The position numbers were made by a program, and so were the translations under genes. From Chryseobacterium edaphi (GTDB lineage Bacteria > Bacteroidota > Bacteroidia > Flavobacteriales > Weeksellaceae), in the NCBI RefSeq assembly GCF_025628985.1, contig NZ_JAOTEM010000002.1:1-64000 (forward strand): a stretch of 64,000 bases of DNA, read 5' to 3'. Each line of letters starts with the position of its first letter. Positions within the stretch are counted from its first letter, which is position 1. Below the pieces are notes generated by a model. That model saw only the letters and a list, made by a program, of their open reading frames with translations, did no database searches and had not been told where the DNA came from. This document shows, one piece after another, positions 26,935-37,118 of the stretch.

Positions 26935-27262
26935 AAGCTTTTTTATTATATGAATTTTTACAACGTTATTTTATTGTAATAATTATCAAGGTAAAAAGTG
27001 AATTTATTACAATATATATTTTAAAAAGGTCATTTCTGACAAAATATTAAATGCTGATTTACATTTAAAAGTAAATAAAATTTTATAAGAAAATATCTTT
27101 GTATTGCTGATTACTAATCAATTTAGTTCTCATTTATATTATTGAAATAAATGATTAAATCTAAAAATCCATACTATAATAGATTTTATCTTTAGGAGTG
27201 TTTTACATTTTAGATAAGGTATGAGTTCTTGCTACTCATAATACTTGTAATTATTTTAATTT

Positions 27263-27301
27263 GATAAAAAAAAGAAACAAAATAGATCAACTATTTGTTT
27301 C
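27263..27301 (-). terminator. Rho-independent terminator
   Basis: On the minus strand GAAACAAATAG pairs with CTATTTTGTTTC (one bulge), followed by eight T residues (27266-27273). It lies about 33 bases past the stop of the gene at 27334. Confidence 0.8.
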
Positions 27302-27333
27302 ATTTTATGATTTTTATATTTTCATTGAATACT

Positions 27334-30300
27334 TTATCTTTTAATGATTTTCACAACGGTCTCAGAATTATTTACTCTAATCAGATAAACTCCTGAAACC
27401 AATGAAGAAACATCTGTCTGAGTATTTTCAAACTTGCCAGATTTCACCAATTGACCGGAAGCATTGTAAATCTGATAGTAATAATCTTTTACGTCATTGG
27501 CTCTTACATACAATACATCCTTCACAGGATTGGGGAACAATGTAATTTTGTTTTCTTTTGCAATCTGAGAAATCTCTTTTTCTGTAAAAACGTTTGAAGC
27601 TTTTACAGTCGCACCCGGCGTTACAGGAATTGCAGGAATAGGACCTGCCTCGTTCCCGTTCTGGTCATATTTTACTTTTACACAACGGCAATTCATTCCA
27701 AAATAAGGATCATTATTATCATGAAAAGCAATCAACGCATTTGAAGATGCGTTAAAAAGCAGATTGATTGGTCTTCCAAGATAATTTGAATTTAAAGCAG
27801 CCGTCCAAACTCCCGGATATTGAAAATTATTTACATCAAATGTTCCCTGCGCAGTTTGATTAGATATTACACTTCTAAATCCACGAGATCCCGAATTTGG
27901 ATAATTTCCAATAGAATAACTTGCATCATTAAATGTATATCCGATGGTTGAAGCAGTTGAATTCTGAACTCTTACTCCTGTAAAATCATTAATAATACTG
28001 TAGCCGGTTGCTACCTTTTTATCTTTTTTATACCACGGCGAAATTCCATAATCCCGGTTTGTGATAATTGCTACCCCTGTAAGATCTGGAATTCTCCAAC
28101 CTTCCGGACAAGGATCAAAGGGAGATTTTTTACCACCTCTTCCCCATCTGTCTGCTGCAACGTTTGGCTCATTGATCAACCAGTCTGTTCCATTTGTATA
28201 ATTAGGAACGACTGAATTGTATGGGGCAAAACTGCTGGGAATCATGTAAACCAGTGGATTTTTAACAGAATAAGATAATACTTTAGCTATTTTTTCTGAC
28301 GTTTTATCTGTAGTTAAAACATTTGCATTAGAACCATTCGTGTAAGTATCGTACGGAATGATGTAAGATCCCGACAAATTATTATAAACAGCTGGAGTCA
28401 ATGTAGTATAAGCAACCGCGCCGTTTGTATTTACATTTCCTAAAAATATATCGTATGGTGCACGATTGTCTGCAAACTGAAATGACGGAATAGGATCTTT
28501 TCTTCCCCATTGATATTGTAAACCTGTAGAAGCTCTGATTTTTTCGTATTCTGCAACGGTAGGCGAAAGAGGATTTGCAATCACAGGAAACGCATCAGTT
28601 GCTCCCAGATTTCTATCCATAAATTCGGTTTTTAAAATATCACCTCGAGAAGTATAATTTATGTAATTTGAGGCAGCCGCGTTCGGTATTTCGGTTGCAT
28701 AATTATATGATCCTACTGCTGTATCTGTCACCCAAACATGCCATGACCAATACACAGGATTTGAAATACTTCCGTTATGCAAAGTTATTACTGCATTCCC
28801 GCTCTGATTGGGGTTCAAGGCTACAACAATTTTAGAATTAGCAAGTCCAGAAACCGAACCTGGAGAAGGATTTGTTACCGTAACGGCATTAATTAAACCT
28901 GTATTAGTAGACCATAAAACATTCGCTTTAAGATCGCTGAAGTTAGCAGGATTTAAAATATCAGGATTATTCAGAAGCTGACTCTGAACTGAGAAAGCTT
29001 TTGTAACGGGAATTTCAAGTGTGGAAGATGTTGCAGATTTTACGATTTGATATGTATTTGGATTGTTTAGACCTTCAACATATTCCGTATTTGCATTTAA
29101 ATATTGTGTTGGGAAATCATATCCGTTAACTACATATAAAGGATCTTTAATACATCTGCAACCGTTTGCATCTGAAGTTTCGGCAGTTGAGGTCGGTTTA
29201 TACCAATACCTTCCTTTAATTGTAGGATTTGCGGCATCTGGTGTATCATTCTGGTATCTGTCGGGAACCATAAATAAAGCTCTTGCACTTATCGCAGGAG
29301 TTGTGTCAAAAAATCGTGTCAAAGTGGCCGTCCATAAAGCTACATGATGCTGATCTGTATATTGTCCTCCTTGCGCATCAATTGCAATCAAGCCTGTTCC
29401 TGGAAAAACTCCCATATTGTAGCCTCCTGCATTTGACAGATCAAAACCAACATTTTGATATAATTTAAAACCAGTCATAAATGCAGGAACATTGGTGTCA
29501 TTTGGTTTAATAATATGATATCCGTTGGATTCGAAAGCACTTTTACCTAAAGTTGTCTGTACTCCGAAAGGCGAATAATCAATTCTGATATCGTCAATAT
29601 AAGAACCTGAAGCTAAATTTGGCACCAACATCGAAGGAATTCTCCACCCATTCGGACACGGATCAAAAGGCGATTTATTACGATATGGTGCATTACTGCT
29701 AAAAAAATTGTAATTCGTTGGTAATAATCCTTTTGAATTATCCGACCAAAGATTCAGTTCGGTTAATTTACTGTCAGCAACACCTGGAGATCTTCCAAAC
29801 CAGTTGACCATCAGGTTCGGATTGTTATTATAGTAAGCCAGTCCTGAATTGTCATCTTTATTCACATAAATTAAACTCAGCGGATTTTTTACTGAAAGCT
29901 GAAGATTATTATCTAAAGTTGCATTTGAAAGCAGTACAAATTTTCTCAAAACATCAAAATTGACTGCATTGGTAAAATTTTTAGCGCCTCTATGTCTTAC
30001 TCTTCCGATTGACCCTGAAACTTCATAAAAATCATCACCTTTCATGACTAATGGTGGAATAGGATCTTTTCTTCCCCATTGATAAAGAAGTCCACCACTT
30101 CTGTTCCATTCTCCGCCTGTGTTGGTATTGGTAATGGCTCCCAAATTTCTGTCCATCCATTTCCAGTCGGCATCAGGAATATTTTCTATTACACCATTAC
30201 TTCTCTCTCTTCTAACACCTGCAAAACTCTTATAGGTTGACCCATTGGTCGGATCATCTGTCACCCAAATATGCCAAGACCAGAAAATCTCACCATTAAG

Positions 30301-30792
30301 CCTGAAAGCCACAACAGCATTCCCTTTTTTAGCTTTATTGATCATGACTTTAATTTTCCCGCTCTCTCCGGAATCTACTACTTCAAGGCTATAATTAGAT
30401 CCGGACTTAATAAGACCCGGAACATCTTCCCAAAGAACATCCGCGCTTACTTTACCTTTTATCGCTCCTGCACTTGCCAGATATTTGTAACTGCGCCACA
30501 TTTCATAAGCTTTTTTTACAGGAATATACAATCCTTCGCCATTTTGCGCAGGGTCAAAAATATAACTGTTGGGTGCTTTTGTCCAGTCGAGAACCGGAGC
30601 TGCTGTTCGTGATTGTTCAGATGCTGATTCGTTTGCAGAGATTTTAACTAAAGTATCTTTTTTTGTGAAGCTGTAAATTCCTTCTTTAGTTTTAATAAAA
30701 TCTTTCTCTCTTTCTAAATTGTTTTTAGAATACACATTTAAAGAAACTAAGCAAAATATTGCTATTAGATTCTTACACATTTTACTTTTCAT
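27334..30792 (-). CDS. Type IX-secreted protein with duplicated FISUMP-like module
   Basis: A 1152-aa exported protein. The N-terminus is a signal peptide (NLIAIFCLVSLNVYS) and the last about 70 residues are a type IX sorting domain (ITLFPNPVKDVLYV ... LVSGVYLIRVNN ... VVKIIKR). Two homologous modules are visible: DRNLGA (about 214 and 728), YQWGRKDPIP (about 239 and 763) and SPFDPCP[NE]GWRIP (about 377 and 894), each ending in a GCRC[IV]K-type Cys pair. This resembles the Fib_succ_major (FISUMP) family. Each module is preceded by a short beta domain with WSWHVWVTD-like motifs. Surface location is likely; ligand unknown. A terminator follows. Confidence 0.85.
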   Translation of the reverse strand: MKSKMCKNLIAIFCLVSLNVYSKNNLEREKDFIKTKEGIYSFTKKDTLVKISANESASEQSRTAAPVLDWTKAPNSYIFDPAQNGEGLYIPVKKAYEMWRSYKYLASAGAIKGKVSADVLWEDVPGLIKSGSNYSLEVVDSGESGKIKVMINKAKKGNAVVAFRLNGEIFWSWHIWVTDDPTNGSTYKSFAGVRRERSNGVIENIPDADWKWMDRNLGAITNTNTGGEWNRSGGLLYQWGRKDPIPPLVMKGDDFYEVSGSIGRVRHRGAKNFTNAVNFDVLRKFVLLSNATLDNNLQLSVKNPLSLIYVNKDDNSGLAYYNNNPNLMVNWFGRSPGVADSKLTELNLWSDNSKGLLPTNYNFFSSNAPYRNKSPFDPCPNGWRIPSMLVPNLASGSYIDDIRIDYSPFGVQTTLGKSAFESNGYHIIKPNDTNVPAFMTGFKLYQNVGFDLSNAGGYNMGVFPGTGLIAIDAQGGQYTDQHHVALWTATLTRFFDTTPAISARALFMVPDRYQNDTPDAANPTIKGRYWYKPTSTAETSDANGCRCIKDPLYVVNGYDFPTQYLNANTEYVEGLNNPNTYQIVKSATSSTLEIPVTKAFSVQSQLLNNPDILNPANFSDLKANVLWSTNTGLINAVTVTNPSPGSVSGLANSKIVVALNPNQSGNAVITLHNGSISNPVYWSWHVWVTDTAVGSYNYATEIPNAAASNYINYTSRGDILKTEFMDRNLGATDAFPVIANPLSPTVAEYEKIRASTGLQYQWGRKDPIPSFQFADNRAPYDIFLGNVNTNGAVAYTTLTPAVYNNLSGSYIIPYDTYTNGSNANVLTTDKTSEKIAKVLSYSVKNPLVYMIPSSFAPYNSVVPNYTNGTDWLINEPNVAADRWGRGGKKSPFDPCPEGWRIPDLTGVAIITNRDYGISPWYKKDKKVATGYSIINDFTGVRVQNSTASTIGYTFNDASYSIGNYPNSGSRGFRSVISNQTAQGTFDVNNFQYPGVWTAALNSNYLGRPINLLFNASSNALIAFHDNNDPYFGMNCRCVKVKYDQNGNEAGPIPAIPVTPGATVKASNVFTEKEISQIAKENKITLFPNPVKDVLYVRANDVKDYYYQIYNASGQLVKSGKFENTQTDVSSLVSGVYLIRVNNSETVVKIIKR

Positions 30793-30950
30793 ATTTATAC
30801 AAATGATGCTTTCAAACAGTTTTCAAATTTTAAACCAAACCAAACAATAATTGATTTATTTTAAATATAACTAAAATATAAAATAGTTATATTGACAAAT
30901 AATTAAACCTTGTTCAATTTTAACAAAAAATTCATTTTATTGATTTGCGA

Positions 30951-30958
30951 CAAAAGTA
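30951..30958 (-). promoter_or_regulatory. Possible -7 box (TACTTTTG)
   Basis: TACTTTTG on the minus strand, 158 bases upstream of the 30792 start. It fits TAnnTTTG but is further from its gene than the others. Confidence 0.35.
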
Positions 30959-31080
30959 CAATATTCTAAGAATAATATTCTATGCGTAAAGTCAATTTTT
31001 CTTAATATTTAAAAAAAATTAAAAGTGAATGGAAAAGAAAGATTTTTGATATAAAAAAACCTAAAAATTGTGACTAAAAT

Positions 31081-32220
31081 TTAAGGTAAAATGTAATTTT
31101 TGTAGAGATCAATTGTGAATCTACCACCGATAATGTTTTTAAAACTTGCAAAAACAATAAAATTAAAAAGTACGAGAGCAATAATGAAAGTATAAATCCC
31201 TCTTTTTGTATTTGACGAAACCACATACATTGCATTTGGAATAATGATATATGAAAAGCCAATAAAAGCTCCTGCCATTCTTGATGAAAAAATAGGATTG
31301 TTCCGGAAGATGAAATACATACAAATACCCAACACAGCATAAACTTTGTGGTACTCGTAATACGGATATTTCTCCATCATTTTATCATCGAATACAAAAA
31401 GAAAGAATGTAAGGATCATCATCATTGCTTCTGGTATACCAAAACCCCCGTTTAACCTTTGAACGGATTCATCCATATAACCATTAAAACCTTCTACCAG
31501 CATACTCTCCGAAGCCATATTGGTTAAGAAATCACCGAAAATCCTGTAAACCTCGAATGGAGAAGCAAAAATTGATGAAATAATTAAAATCAACATCATC
31601 ATTCTGTTCATCGGAAAACGTACCAACCAGTACATCGGTATAAAAAGATAACAGACATTATGTATCCCGGACGCAATAAACATCCAAAAAAGATATAGAA
31701 GAAGTTTACGTTCTTTGATAAAACGTATTGCAAAATAGACAATAAAAGTTCCTAAGTTTTGCCTGATCTGCCCACTTTCCCCAATAAAAAAGTTTGGAAT
31801 AAACATAAATAATGTAAAAGTAAACGGATAAAAAGTGTTATCATCAGTATACTCCACTTTGAAGAAAATCGCAAATATGGCAATTACAAGCGTGAGAACA
31901 TAATAAGGCGCATTAAAAACATTCAGTAAAACTTTATTGATCAAAGCATACAGCCATTCGAGATCAACATTTTCCGAACCTTCTAAATGAAGCGCTTTCA
32001 AAAAAATATTTATATACTCCTTCGTCCCGGAATAGATATAAATCATTTTATAACTTCCGTAATCCGGACCTACATTATCACGAAGTCCTGCAATGATTAC
32101 TAAATAAATTGCAAGAAACCAAAACCATTTTTTTTCTACTTTATTACCAAAAACCTCTTGTATGCTAAAAAAAAGCATATATATCATGGCAAATATATAA
32201 TAAGGATGTAATAAACTCAT
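31081..32220 (-). CDS. EpsG-family membrane protein, likely polysaccharide polymerase-type
   Basis: A 379-aa polytopic protein (about ten hydrophobic helices) with the EpsG pattern near the N-terminus: FWFLAIYLVIIAGLRDNVGP followed by DYGSY. EpsG proteins act like Wzy polymerases or flippase partners in exopolysaccharide synthesis. It overlaps the upstream membrane protein gene by 4 bases (ATGA), so the two are translationally coupled. No glycosyltransferase gene is adjacent here. Confidence 0.8.
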   Translation of the reverse strand: MSLLHPYYIFAMIYMLFFSIQEVFGNKVEKKWFWFLAIYLVIIAGLRDNVGPDYGSYKMIYIYSGTKEYINIFLKALHLEGSENVDLEWLYALINKVLLNVFNAPYYVLTLVIAIFAIFFKVEYTDDNTFYPFTFTLFMFIPNFFIGESGQIRQNLGTFIVYFAIRFIKERKLLLYLFWMFIASGIHNVCYLFIPMYWLVRFPMNRMMMLILIISSIFASPFEVYRIFGDFLTNMASESMLVEGFNGYMDESVQRLNGGFGIPEAMMMILTFFLFVFDDKMMEKYPYYEYHKVYAVLGICMYFIFRNNPIFSSRMAGAFIGFSYIIIPNAMYVVSSNTKRGIYTFIIALVLFNFIVFASFKNIIGGRFTIDLYKNYILP

Positions 32221-33227
32221 GGCTTGATGATAAGGTTTTTGAAATCATGACTAGCCACAATAGCTCCCGTAAGTATAAGAGGTAAAAAAAGCCTGACCTC
32301 CCAAAAAAGCCCAACTAGAGTAATCATGAAAAGATATGGCAACGAAAAAAATAAATACTTTTTAAAAACCATTCTGCTTTCATCATTTTCACATAGTTTA
32401 AACATAAAGTAAAGTGCAATTACAGAAAAAACAAATCCCGCAAGATTAAATGGGCTTGTAAAATTCTGAATTATATAAAATCCCTCAACGAAGGTAGTTT
32501 CATCATGATTTAGTACAACTCTTAATCCCATATAAGGAAGCAAAAACGCCAAAATCAAAGGTATTACCTTCCAAATAAACTTAAGATTCTTTCGCTTCAA
32601 CTCATAGATATTAAAAAAAACCGCTGCAAAAAAAGCAATATTAAGACACGCTGTTTCTCGTACAAACGTTGAGGCAGCAACTAAAATAACCAATCCGTAA
32701 AAGAATATTTCTTTTTTTGAATGAATATATTTCAGCGTTAGCAAAACTCCGGTGAGATAGCAACACAAAGCGATCATATCACAATTGGAAGGAGTATATT
32801 GGGTTATAATAATAAAAAACATTAGCAAAAGATGGATTAATCTTTTTACATTAACATTTGCAATCAAAGAAACCGGAATAAATTTTATAATCACATTTAA
32901 TATGACAGCATTTAAAATCAGAAAAAAAAGATTCATCAGAAAAAGACCATGATAAAAAGGTGTCCCGTTTTTGAGAATAAGATTTTTAAAAGAAGAAAGA
33001 TGATTACTCATCATATATTCCATAAAATCTGTCATATAAACACTAAGCTGATTGGGAATCACCCTGTAAGAATATACGGACGAAAATAGAAAATCAGGAG
33101 GTCTTTCTGATGTTTTAAATCTCGTATAGGAAGATTCGAACCCATAATAAGACATTGCAAACAACAAAATCGGAAGTATTACTATAAACAGAAATCCGTT
33201 TAATTTTTCATCAAAATTTCTCAACAT
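32217..33227 (-). CDS. Polytopic membrane protein of unknown function
   Basis: A 336-aa protein with about nine hydrophobic helices. The first periplasmic-type loop contains YYGFESSYTRFKTSERPPDF and SVYSYRVIPNQLSVYMTDFM. The helices around NCDMIALCCYLTGVLLT and FVRETACLNIAFFAAVFF resemble GT-C or O-antigen-ligase-like proteins, but I cannot place it in a family. It is coupled to the EpsG-like gene. A -7 box lies at 33298-33305. Confidence 0.65.
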   Translation of the reverse strand: MLRNFDEKLNGFLFIVILPILLFAMSYYGFESSYTRFKTSERPPDFLFSSVYSYRVIPNQLSVYMTDFMEYMMSNHLSSFKNLILKNGTPFYHGLFLMNLFFLILNAVILNVIIKFIPVSLIANVNVKRLIHLLLMFFIIITQYTPSNCDMIALCCYLTGVLLTLKYIHSKKEIFFYGLVILVAASTFVRETACLNIAFFAAVFFNIYELKRKNLKFIWKVIPLILAFLLPYMGLRVVLNHDETTFVEGFYIIQNFTSPFNLAGFVFSVIALYFMFKLCENDESRMVFKKYLFFSLPYLFMITLVGLFWEVRLFLPLILTGAIVASHDFKNLIIKP

Positions 33228-33297
33228 ACTTGGTTGTTTCCCGATTAAGAATGATTTTGTGTTTAAAAAATATTGGTCAGCATCAAGGGAACTTTTG

Positions 33298-33305
33298 CAA
33301 AAGTA
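33298..33305 (-). promoter_or_regulatory. -7 box (TACTTTTG) inside a 14-bp palindrome
   Basis: The palindrome ACTTTTGCAAAAGT (33291-33304) sits in the divergent gap. On the minus strand it yields TACTTTTG, a TAnnTTTG match 70 bases upstream of the 33227 start. Confidence 0.4.
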
Positions 33306-33392
33306 AAAGATTTTTTCATTTTAAATAGAATATTTTATTGATTTTCAGCGAAAACTTATCACAAATGTTTTAAAACTACTTAATAAAAAAAT

Positions 33393-33400
33393 TAAATTTG
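33393..33400 (+). promoter_or_regulatory. -7 box (TAAATTTG) leading the flexirubin locus
   Basis: TAAATTTG fits TAnnTTTG and ends 22 bases before the ATG at 33423. This is the likely start point for the first pigment transcript. A -33 TTTG at canonical spacing is not obvious. Confidence 0.5.
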
Positions 33401-33422
33401 CAAACTTGATTTTCTGAAACTC

Positions 33423-36400
33423 ATGCATCGCTTTTTCATCTTTTTATACTATCTGATTGCCAAAAACAGAGTTTTATCTATTGCTGTAGCTTTGGGTTTA
33501 GCAACAATGTGTCTATTTTTTGCCTCTAAAATCAATTTTGAAGAAGATATCAATCAAATTATTCCGAAAAGCGAAAAATCTGATCTGACTGCGAAAGTTC
33601 TCAAACAACTTAATTTTTCAGACAAAATTATTGTCATCATCGAAAAAAAATCGAAAGACGACAATTTCCAGTTATCTGAAACAGCTGATCAATTTTTGGA
33701 AAAAACAAAACCTTTACAGAAATATATTGGCTCAATTCAGGGAAAAGTAAATGATAATGAGATTTCAGAAACGTTTGATTTTGTCAATCAGAATCTCCCT
33801 TTGTTTTTAGACGAAAACGATTACAAAGAAATTGAAAGAAAACTACAAAAAGACAGCATTGCCAAACAGGTTGAGAACAATTATGTATCTCTGGTCTCAC
33901 CAACGAGCTTGGTAACGAAAGATTTCATTAAAAAAGACCCTTTGGGAATTACTTTTCTTGGAATTAAAAAACTGAATGCTTTAAACATCAGCAAAGATTT
34001 TAAACTCGAAGACAATTACGTCGTGACCAAAGACGGAAAAAACCTTCTGCTTTTCATTGAACCGAAAAACAAAAGCAACGACACCAAAAACAATGAAGCT
34101 TTTGTCAATCGACTCAATGAAATAAAAGACAACATCAACAAAGAATTCAAAGGTAAAACCGAACTGAGCTATTTTGGCTCACCAGTAATTGCGGTTGCAA
34201 ACGCTCAGCAAATCAAGAAAGACATTCAAAATACGGTCATTATTTCGATGACGGTTTTATTGATTTTGCTGATGTACTATTTCAGGAATTTTTTCACCCC
34301 GATTATCGTTTTTCTGCCGACTTTATTCTCTGTTTTACTAGCATTGATGGTTTTGTATTTTATTAAAGATAAGATTTCAGCCATTTCACTAAGCGTAGGT
34401 GCAATTTTAATTGGAATCACAATTGACTATGCCCTTCACATTCTCACGCATTACAAACACAATAACAATATTGAGGAGCTTTACAAAGAAATCACCCAAC
34501 CGATTATCCTGAGTAGTGCAACCACGGCGGTTTCATTTTTATGTCTGGTTTTTGTGCGTTCTGAAGCGTTGAAAGATCTGGGACTTTTTGCCTCAATTAC
34601 GGTTTTGTTTTCTTCGGTTTCGGCATTGATCATCGTTCCGCAATTGTATCATCCAAAAGAGAAATCAGGTAAAGTAAGCACCAACTTCATTGACAAAATC
34701 GGGCATTATCCTTACGAGAAAAATAAACCTTTGATTATTGGCTGCTCTTTGATCATCATTGCATGTTTGTTTGGTTTCAGACACGTTGGTTTTAATGAAG
34801 ATATTGGCGATTTGAATTACATTCCGAAAGATTTAAAAATAAGTGAAGCCAAGCTTGAAAAATTGTCAGACATTACTTCAAAATCAATTTACACGATTTC
34901 TTACGGAAATTCTGAAGAAGAAGCTTTAGCAAGAAATTCAGACTTGAGCCAGTTTTTGGAAAAAGAAAAAAAAGAAGGCAAAATTTTAAGCTATAATTCG
35001 CTTGGGAATGTTGTTTTATCTAAAGAAGACCAGCAAAAAAAAGTAGCAATCTGGCAAAATTTCTGGAACGAGAATAAGAAGAACTCCACAATTTCCGAAT
35101 TGGTTTCGAATGGGAACAAATTCGGTTTCAACAGTTCGGCTTTTGACCAGTTCAATGAAAATTTAAATAAAACCTACTCCACTTTAAGTCTCAAAGATTA
35201 CGAAAAAATAAAAGCGCTTCAAATCTCAGAATTTCTGAGTCAGGAAAATGGTTTTTACACCGTTTCGAATGTGGTAAAAGTAGATGAAAAGAAAAGAGAT
35301 GCTTTCATCAAAGACGTTGAAAAAAAGCACGACGCTATTGCCATCGACCGTCAACAGATGAACGAGAACTTTTTAGGTTTGCTGAAAAGAGATTTCAACA
35401 CGCTCATCAATTATTCATTACTGGCAATTCTTTTAACAATCATTGTCTTCTTCAGAAATTTTGAATTAACAATGCTTACAATGTTTCCGATTATCTTGAC
35501 TGGAGTTGTTACGGCGGGAATTTTATATTTCTTAGGATTAGAATTAAATATTTTCAGCACAGTTGTTTGTACGTTGGTTTTCGGAGTTGGTGACGATTTC
35601 AGTATTTTCCTGACACAGGCCATGCAAAAAGAACATACAACCGGGAAAAACGAACTTCCAACATACCGAATTTCAATTATTCTGGCGGTTTTCACAACAA
35701 TTCTCTCTATCGGTTCTTTAATTTTCGCAAAACATCCGGCTTTACATTCATTAGCTTTAGTCGCTTTGATCGGAATGCTTTCGGTAATCATTATTACCTC
35801 AACTTTATATCCGTTTTGGTTTAGATTTTTAATTATTAACAGAACTAAAAAAGGACTTTCTCCAATTACTTTCAGATTGTTTTTACATTCTGTGATTCTC
35901 TTTATTTATTATGGTTTGGGTGGATTAATATTTTCGGTAATTGGAAGTATTTTCGTAAAAAATTCAAAAGGAAAAACGTTAGAGATTATTAAATTGATTT
36001 TAGCTAAATTTTTAACGTCTGTATTGTACGGAAATCCTTTTGTGAAAAAGAAAGTGATCACCAATCCCAACGAAGATTTTAGTAAACCTGCAATTATTAT
36101 TGCCAATCACACTTCGTTTCTTGATACTTTGGCGATTGCGATGGCAACCCACAAAATTGTGTATCTCGTGAATGATTGGGTTTATGATTCTCCTGTTTTC
36201 GGTAAACTGGTAAAAGCTTTGGGATTTTATCCGGTTTCTCAAGGTATCGAAAATGGAAAAGAAAAGTTAAAGGAAAAAATCGACCAGGGATATTCATTAG
36301 TCGTTTTCCCTGAAGCAGAAAGATCTTACACGAATGACGTGAAACGTTTTCATAAAGGTGCTTTTTACTTAGCCGAAGAATTTGGTTTAGACATTTTACC

Positions 36401-37076
36401 ATTATACATACACGGAAATTCTGAAGTTTTGCCTAAAGGTGATTTCATTATTTACGATGGCGATATTATCGTAAAAGTTGGCGAAAGAATTAGCAAAAAT
36501 GATTTGTCATTTGGAACGACTTATAAAGAGCGTGCTAAAAACATCAATTATTATTTCAGAAATGAATTTTCTAAGCTTAGAAATGAGATTGAAGACGAAA
36601 ATTATTTTAAAAAGAAATTATTTTTAACTTATCTCTACAAGGAAACCGAAGTTGTAAAAGAAGTTAAGCAGGATTTTAATAAAAACAAATCGGTTTATTT
36701 TGAACTGAATCAGCATATTCCAAAAGATGCAAATATCCTGCATATCGCAGATGATTTTGGACAGAAAGACATTCTTCTGACGCTCCAACAAGCCGGAAGA
36801 AGAGTTTTCAGTTTTATTAAAAGTGAAGAGAAAAGACAGATCGCAGAAAATAATTATATCGTTAAAACAAGAAAGATAAATTACATCAAAAACACCTCTG
36901 AAATCACCAAAGACATTGATTTTCTTTTGGTCTCTGATGCTAAATTTAATATAAAAGAAATCCCCCAACTTCCGAAAACTGTTATTTTTGTGAACACAGA
37001 AAATATTGTTTTTACAAACTCTTCATTTAACTTAGTGTTCACTTCTGAATCAATAAGAGTATTCAGACACGAATAA
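33423..37076 (+). CDS. MMPL transporter / lysophospholipid acyltransferase / methyltransferase-like fusion
   Basis: A 1217-aa protein that joins three functions. Residues 1 to about 840 are an RND/MMPL exporter with about 12 helices in two halves, each with an Asp-containing helix (GITIDYALHILTHY near 337 and FGVGDDFSIFL near 720). About 870-1050 is a PlsC-type acyltransferase: HTSFLD (H896 and D901, HX4D) and VVFPEAERS (E964). The tail (about 1080-1217, DANILHIADDFGQKD onward) looks Rossmann-like and matches the class I methyltransferase end of trifunctional proteins annotated in Flavobacteriia. It heads the pigment locus and probably moves and acylates an aryl-polyene or flexirubin intermediate. 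Confidence 0.85.
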   Translation: MHRFFIFLYYLIAKNRVLSIAVALGLATMCLFFASKINFEEDINQIIPKSEKSDLTAKVLKQLNFSDKIIVIIEKKSKDDNFQLSETADQFLEKTKPLQKYIGSIQGKVNDNEISETFDFVNQNLPLFLDENDYKEIERKLQKDSIAKQVENNYVSLVSPTSLVTKDFIKKDPLGITFLGIKKLNALNISKDFKLEDNYVVTKDGKNLLLFIEPKNKSNDTKNNEAFVNRLNEIKDNINKEFKGKTELSYFGSPVIAVANAQQIKKDIQNTVIISMTVLLILLMYYFRNFFTPIIVFLPTLFSVLLALMVLYFIKDKISAISLSVGAILIGITIDYALHILTHYKHNNNIEELYKEITQPIILSSATTAVSFLCLVFVRSEALKDLGLFASITVLFSSVSALIIVPQLYHPKEKSGKVSTNFIDKIGHYPYEKNKPLIIGCSLIIIACLFGFRHVGFNEDIGDLNYIPKDLKISEAKLEKLSDITSKSIYTISYGNSEEEALARNSDLSQFLEKEKKEGKILSYNSLGNVVLSKEDQQKKVAIWQNFWNENKKNSTISELVSNGNKFGFNSSAFDQFNENLNKTYSTLSLKDYEKIKALQISEFLSQENGFYTVSNVVKVDEKKRDAFIKDVEKKHDAIAIDRQQMNENFLGLLKRDFNTLINYSLLAILLTIIVFFRNFELTMLTMFPIILTGVVTAGILYFLGLELNIFSTVVCTLVFGVGDDFSIFLTQAMQKEHTTGKNELPTYRISIILAVFTTILSIGSLIFAKHPALHSLALVALIGMLSVIIITSTLYPFWFRFLIINRTKKGLSPITFRLFLHSVILFIYYGLGGLIFSVIGSIFVKNSKGKTLEIIKLILAKFLTSVLYGNPFVKKKVITNPNEDFSKPAIIIANHTSFLDTLAIAMATHKIVYLVNDWVYDSPVFGKLVKALGFYPVSQGIENGKEKLKEKIDQGYSLVVFPEAERSYTNDVKRFHKGAFYLAEEFGLDILPLYIHGNSEVLPKGDFIIYDGDIIVKVGERISKNDLSFGTTYKERAKNINYYFRNEFSKLRNEIEDENYFKKKLFLTYLYKETEVVKEVKQDFNKNKSVYFELNQHIPKDANILHIADDFGQKDILLTLQQAGRRVFSFIKSEEKRQIAENNYIVKTRKINYIKNTSEITKDIDFLLVSDAKFNIKEIPQLPKTVIFVNTENIVFTNSSFNLVFTSESIRVFRHE

Positions 37077-37091
37077 TAAATTTTAAAAGCA

Positions 37092-37099
37092 TATTTTTG
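37092..37099 (+). promoter_or_regulatory. Possible internal -7 box (TATTTTTG) before darA
   Basis: TATTTTTG fits TAnnTTTG and ends 19 bases before the darA ATG, in the 42-base gap after the MMPL fusion gene. It would allow darA-darB to be expressed separately. Confidence 0.4.
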
Positions 37100-37118
37100 T
37101 AATCCATAAAGAATATTA

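Larger units (their letters stand above)
26913..27333. other. Non-coding gap between topA and a type IX-secreted protein gene
   Basis: About 420 very AT-rich bases. It contains the topA -7 box near its left edge (26927-26934) and the terminator of the minus gene at 27263-27301. I see nothing else supported. Confidence 0.6.

Noticed and set aside
36012-36968. Antisense open frames inside the MMPL fusion gene
   Set aside because: They are minus-strand shadows of an intact, domain-verified plus-strand gene.
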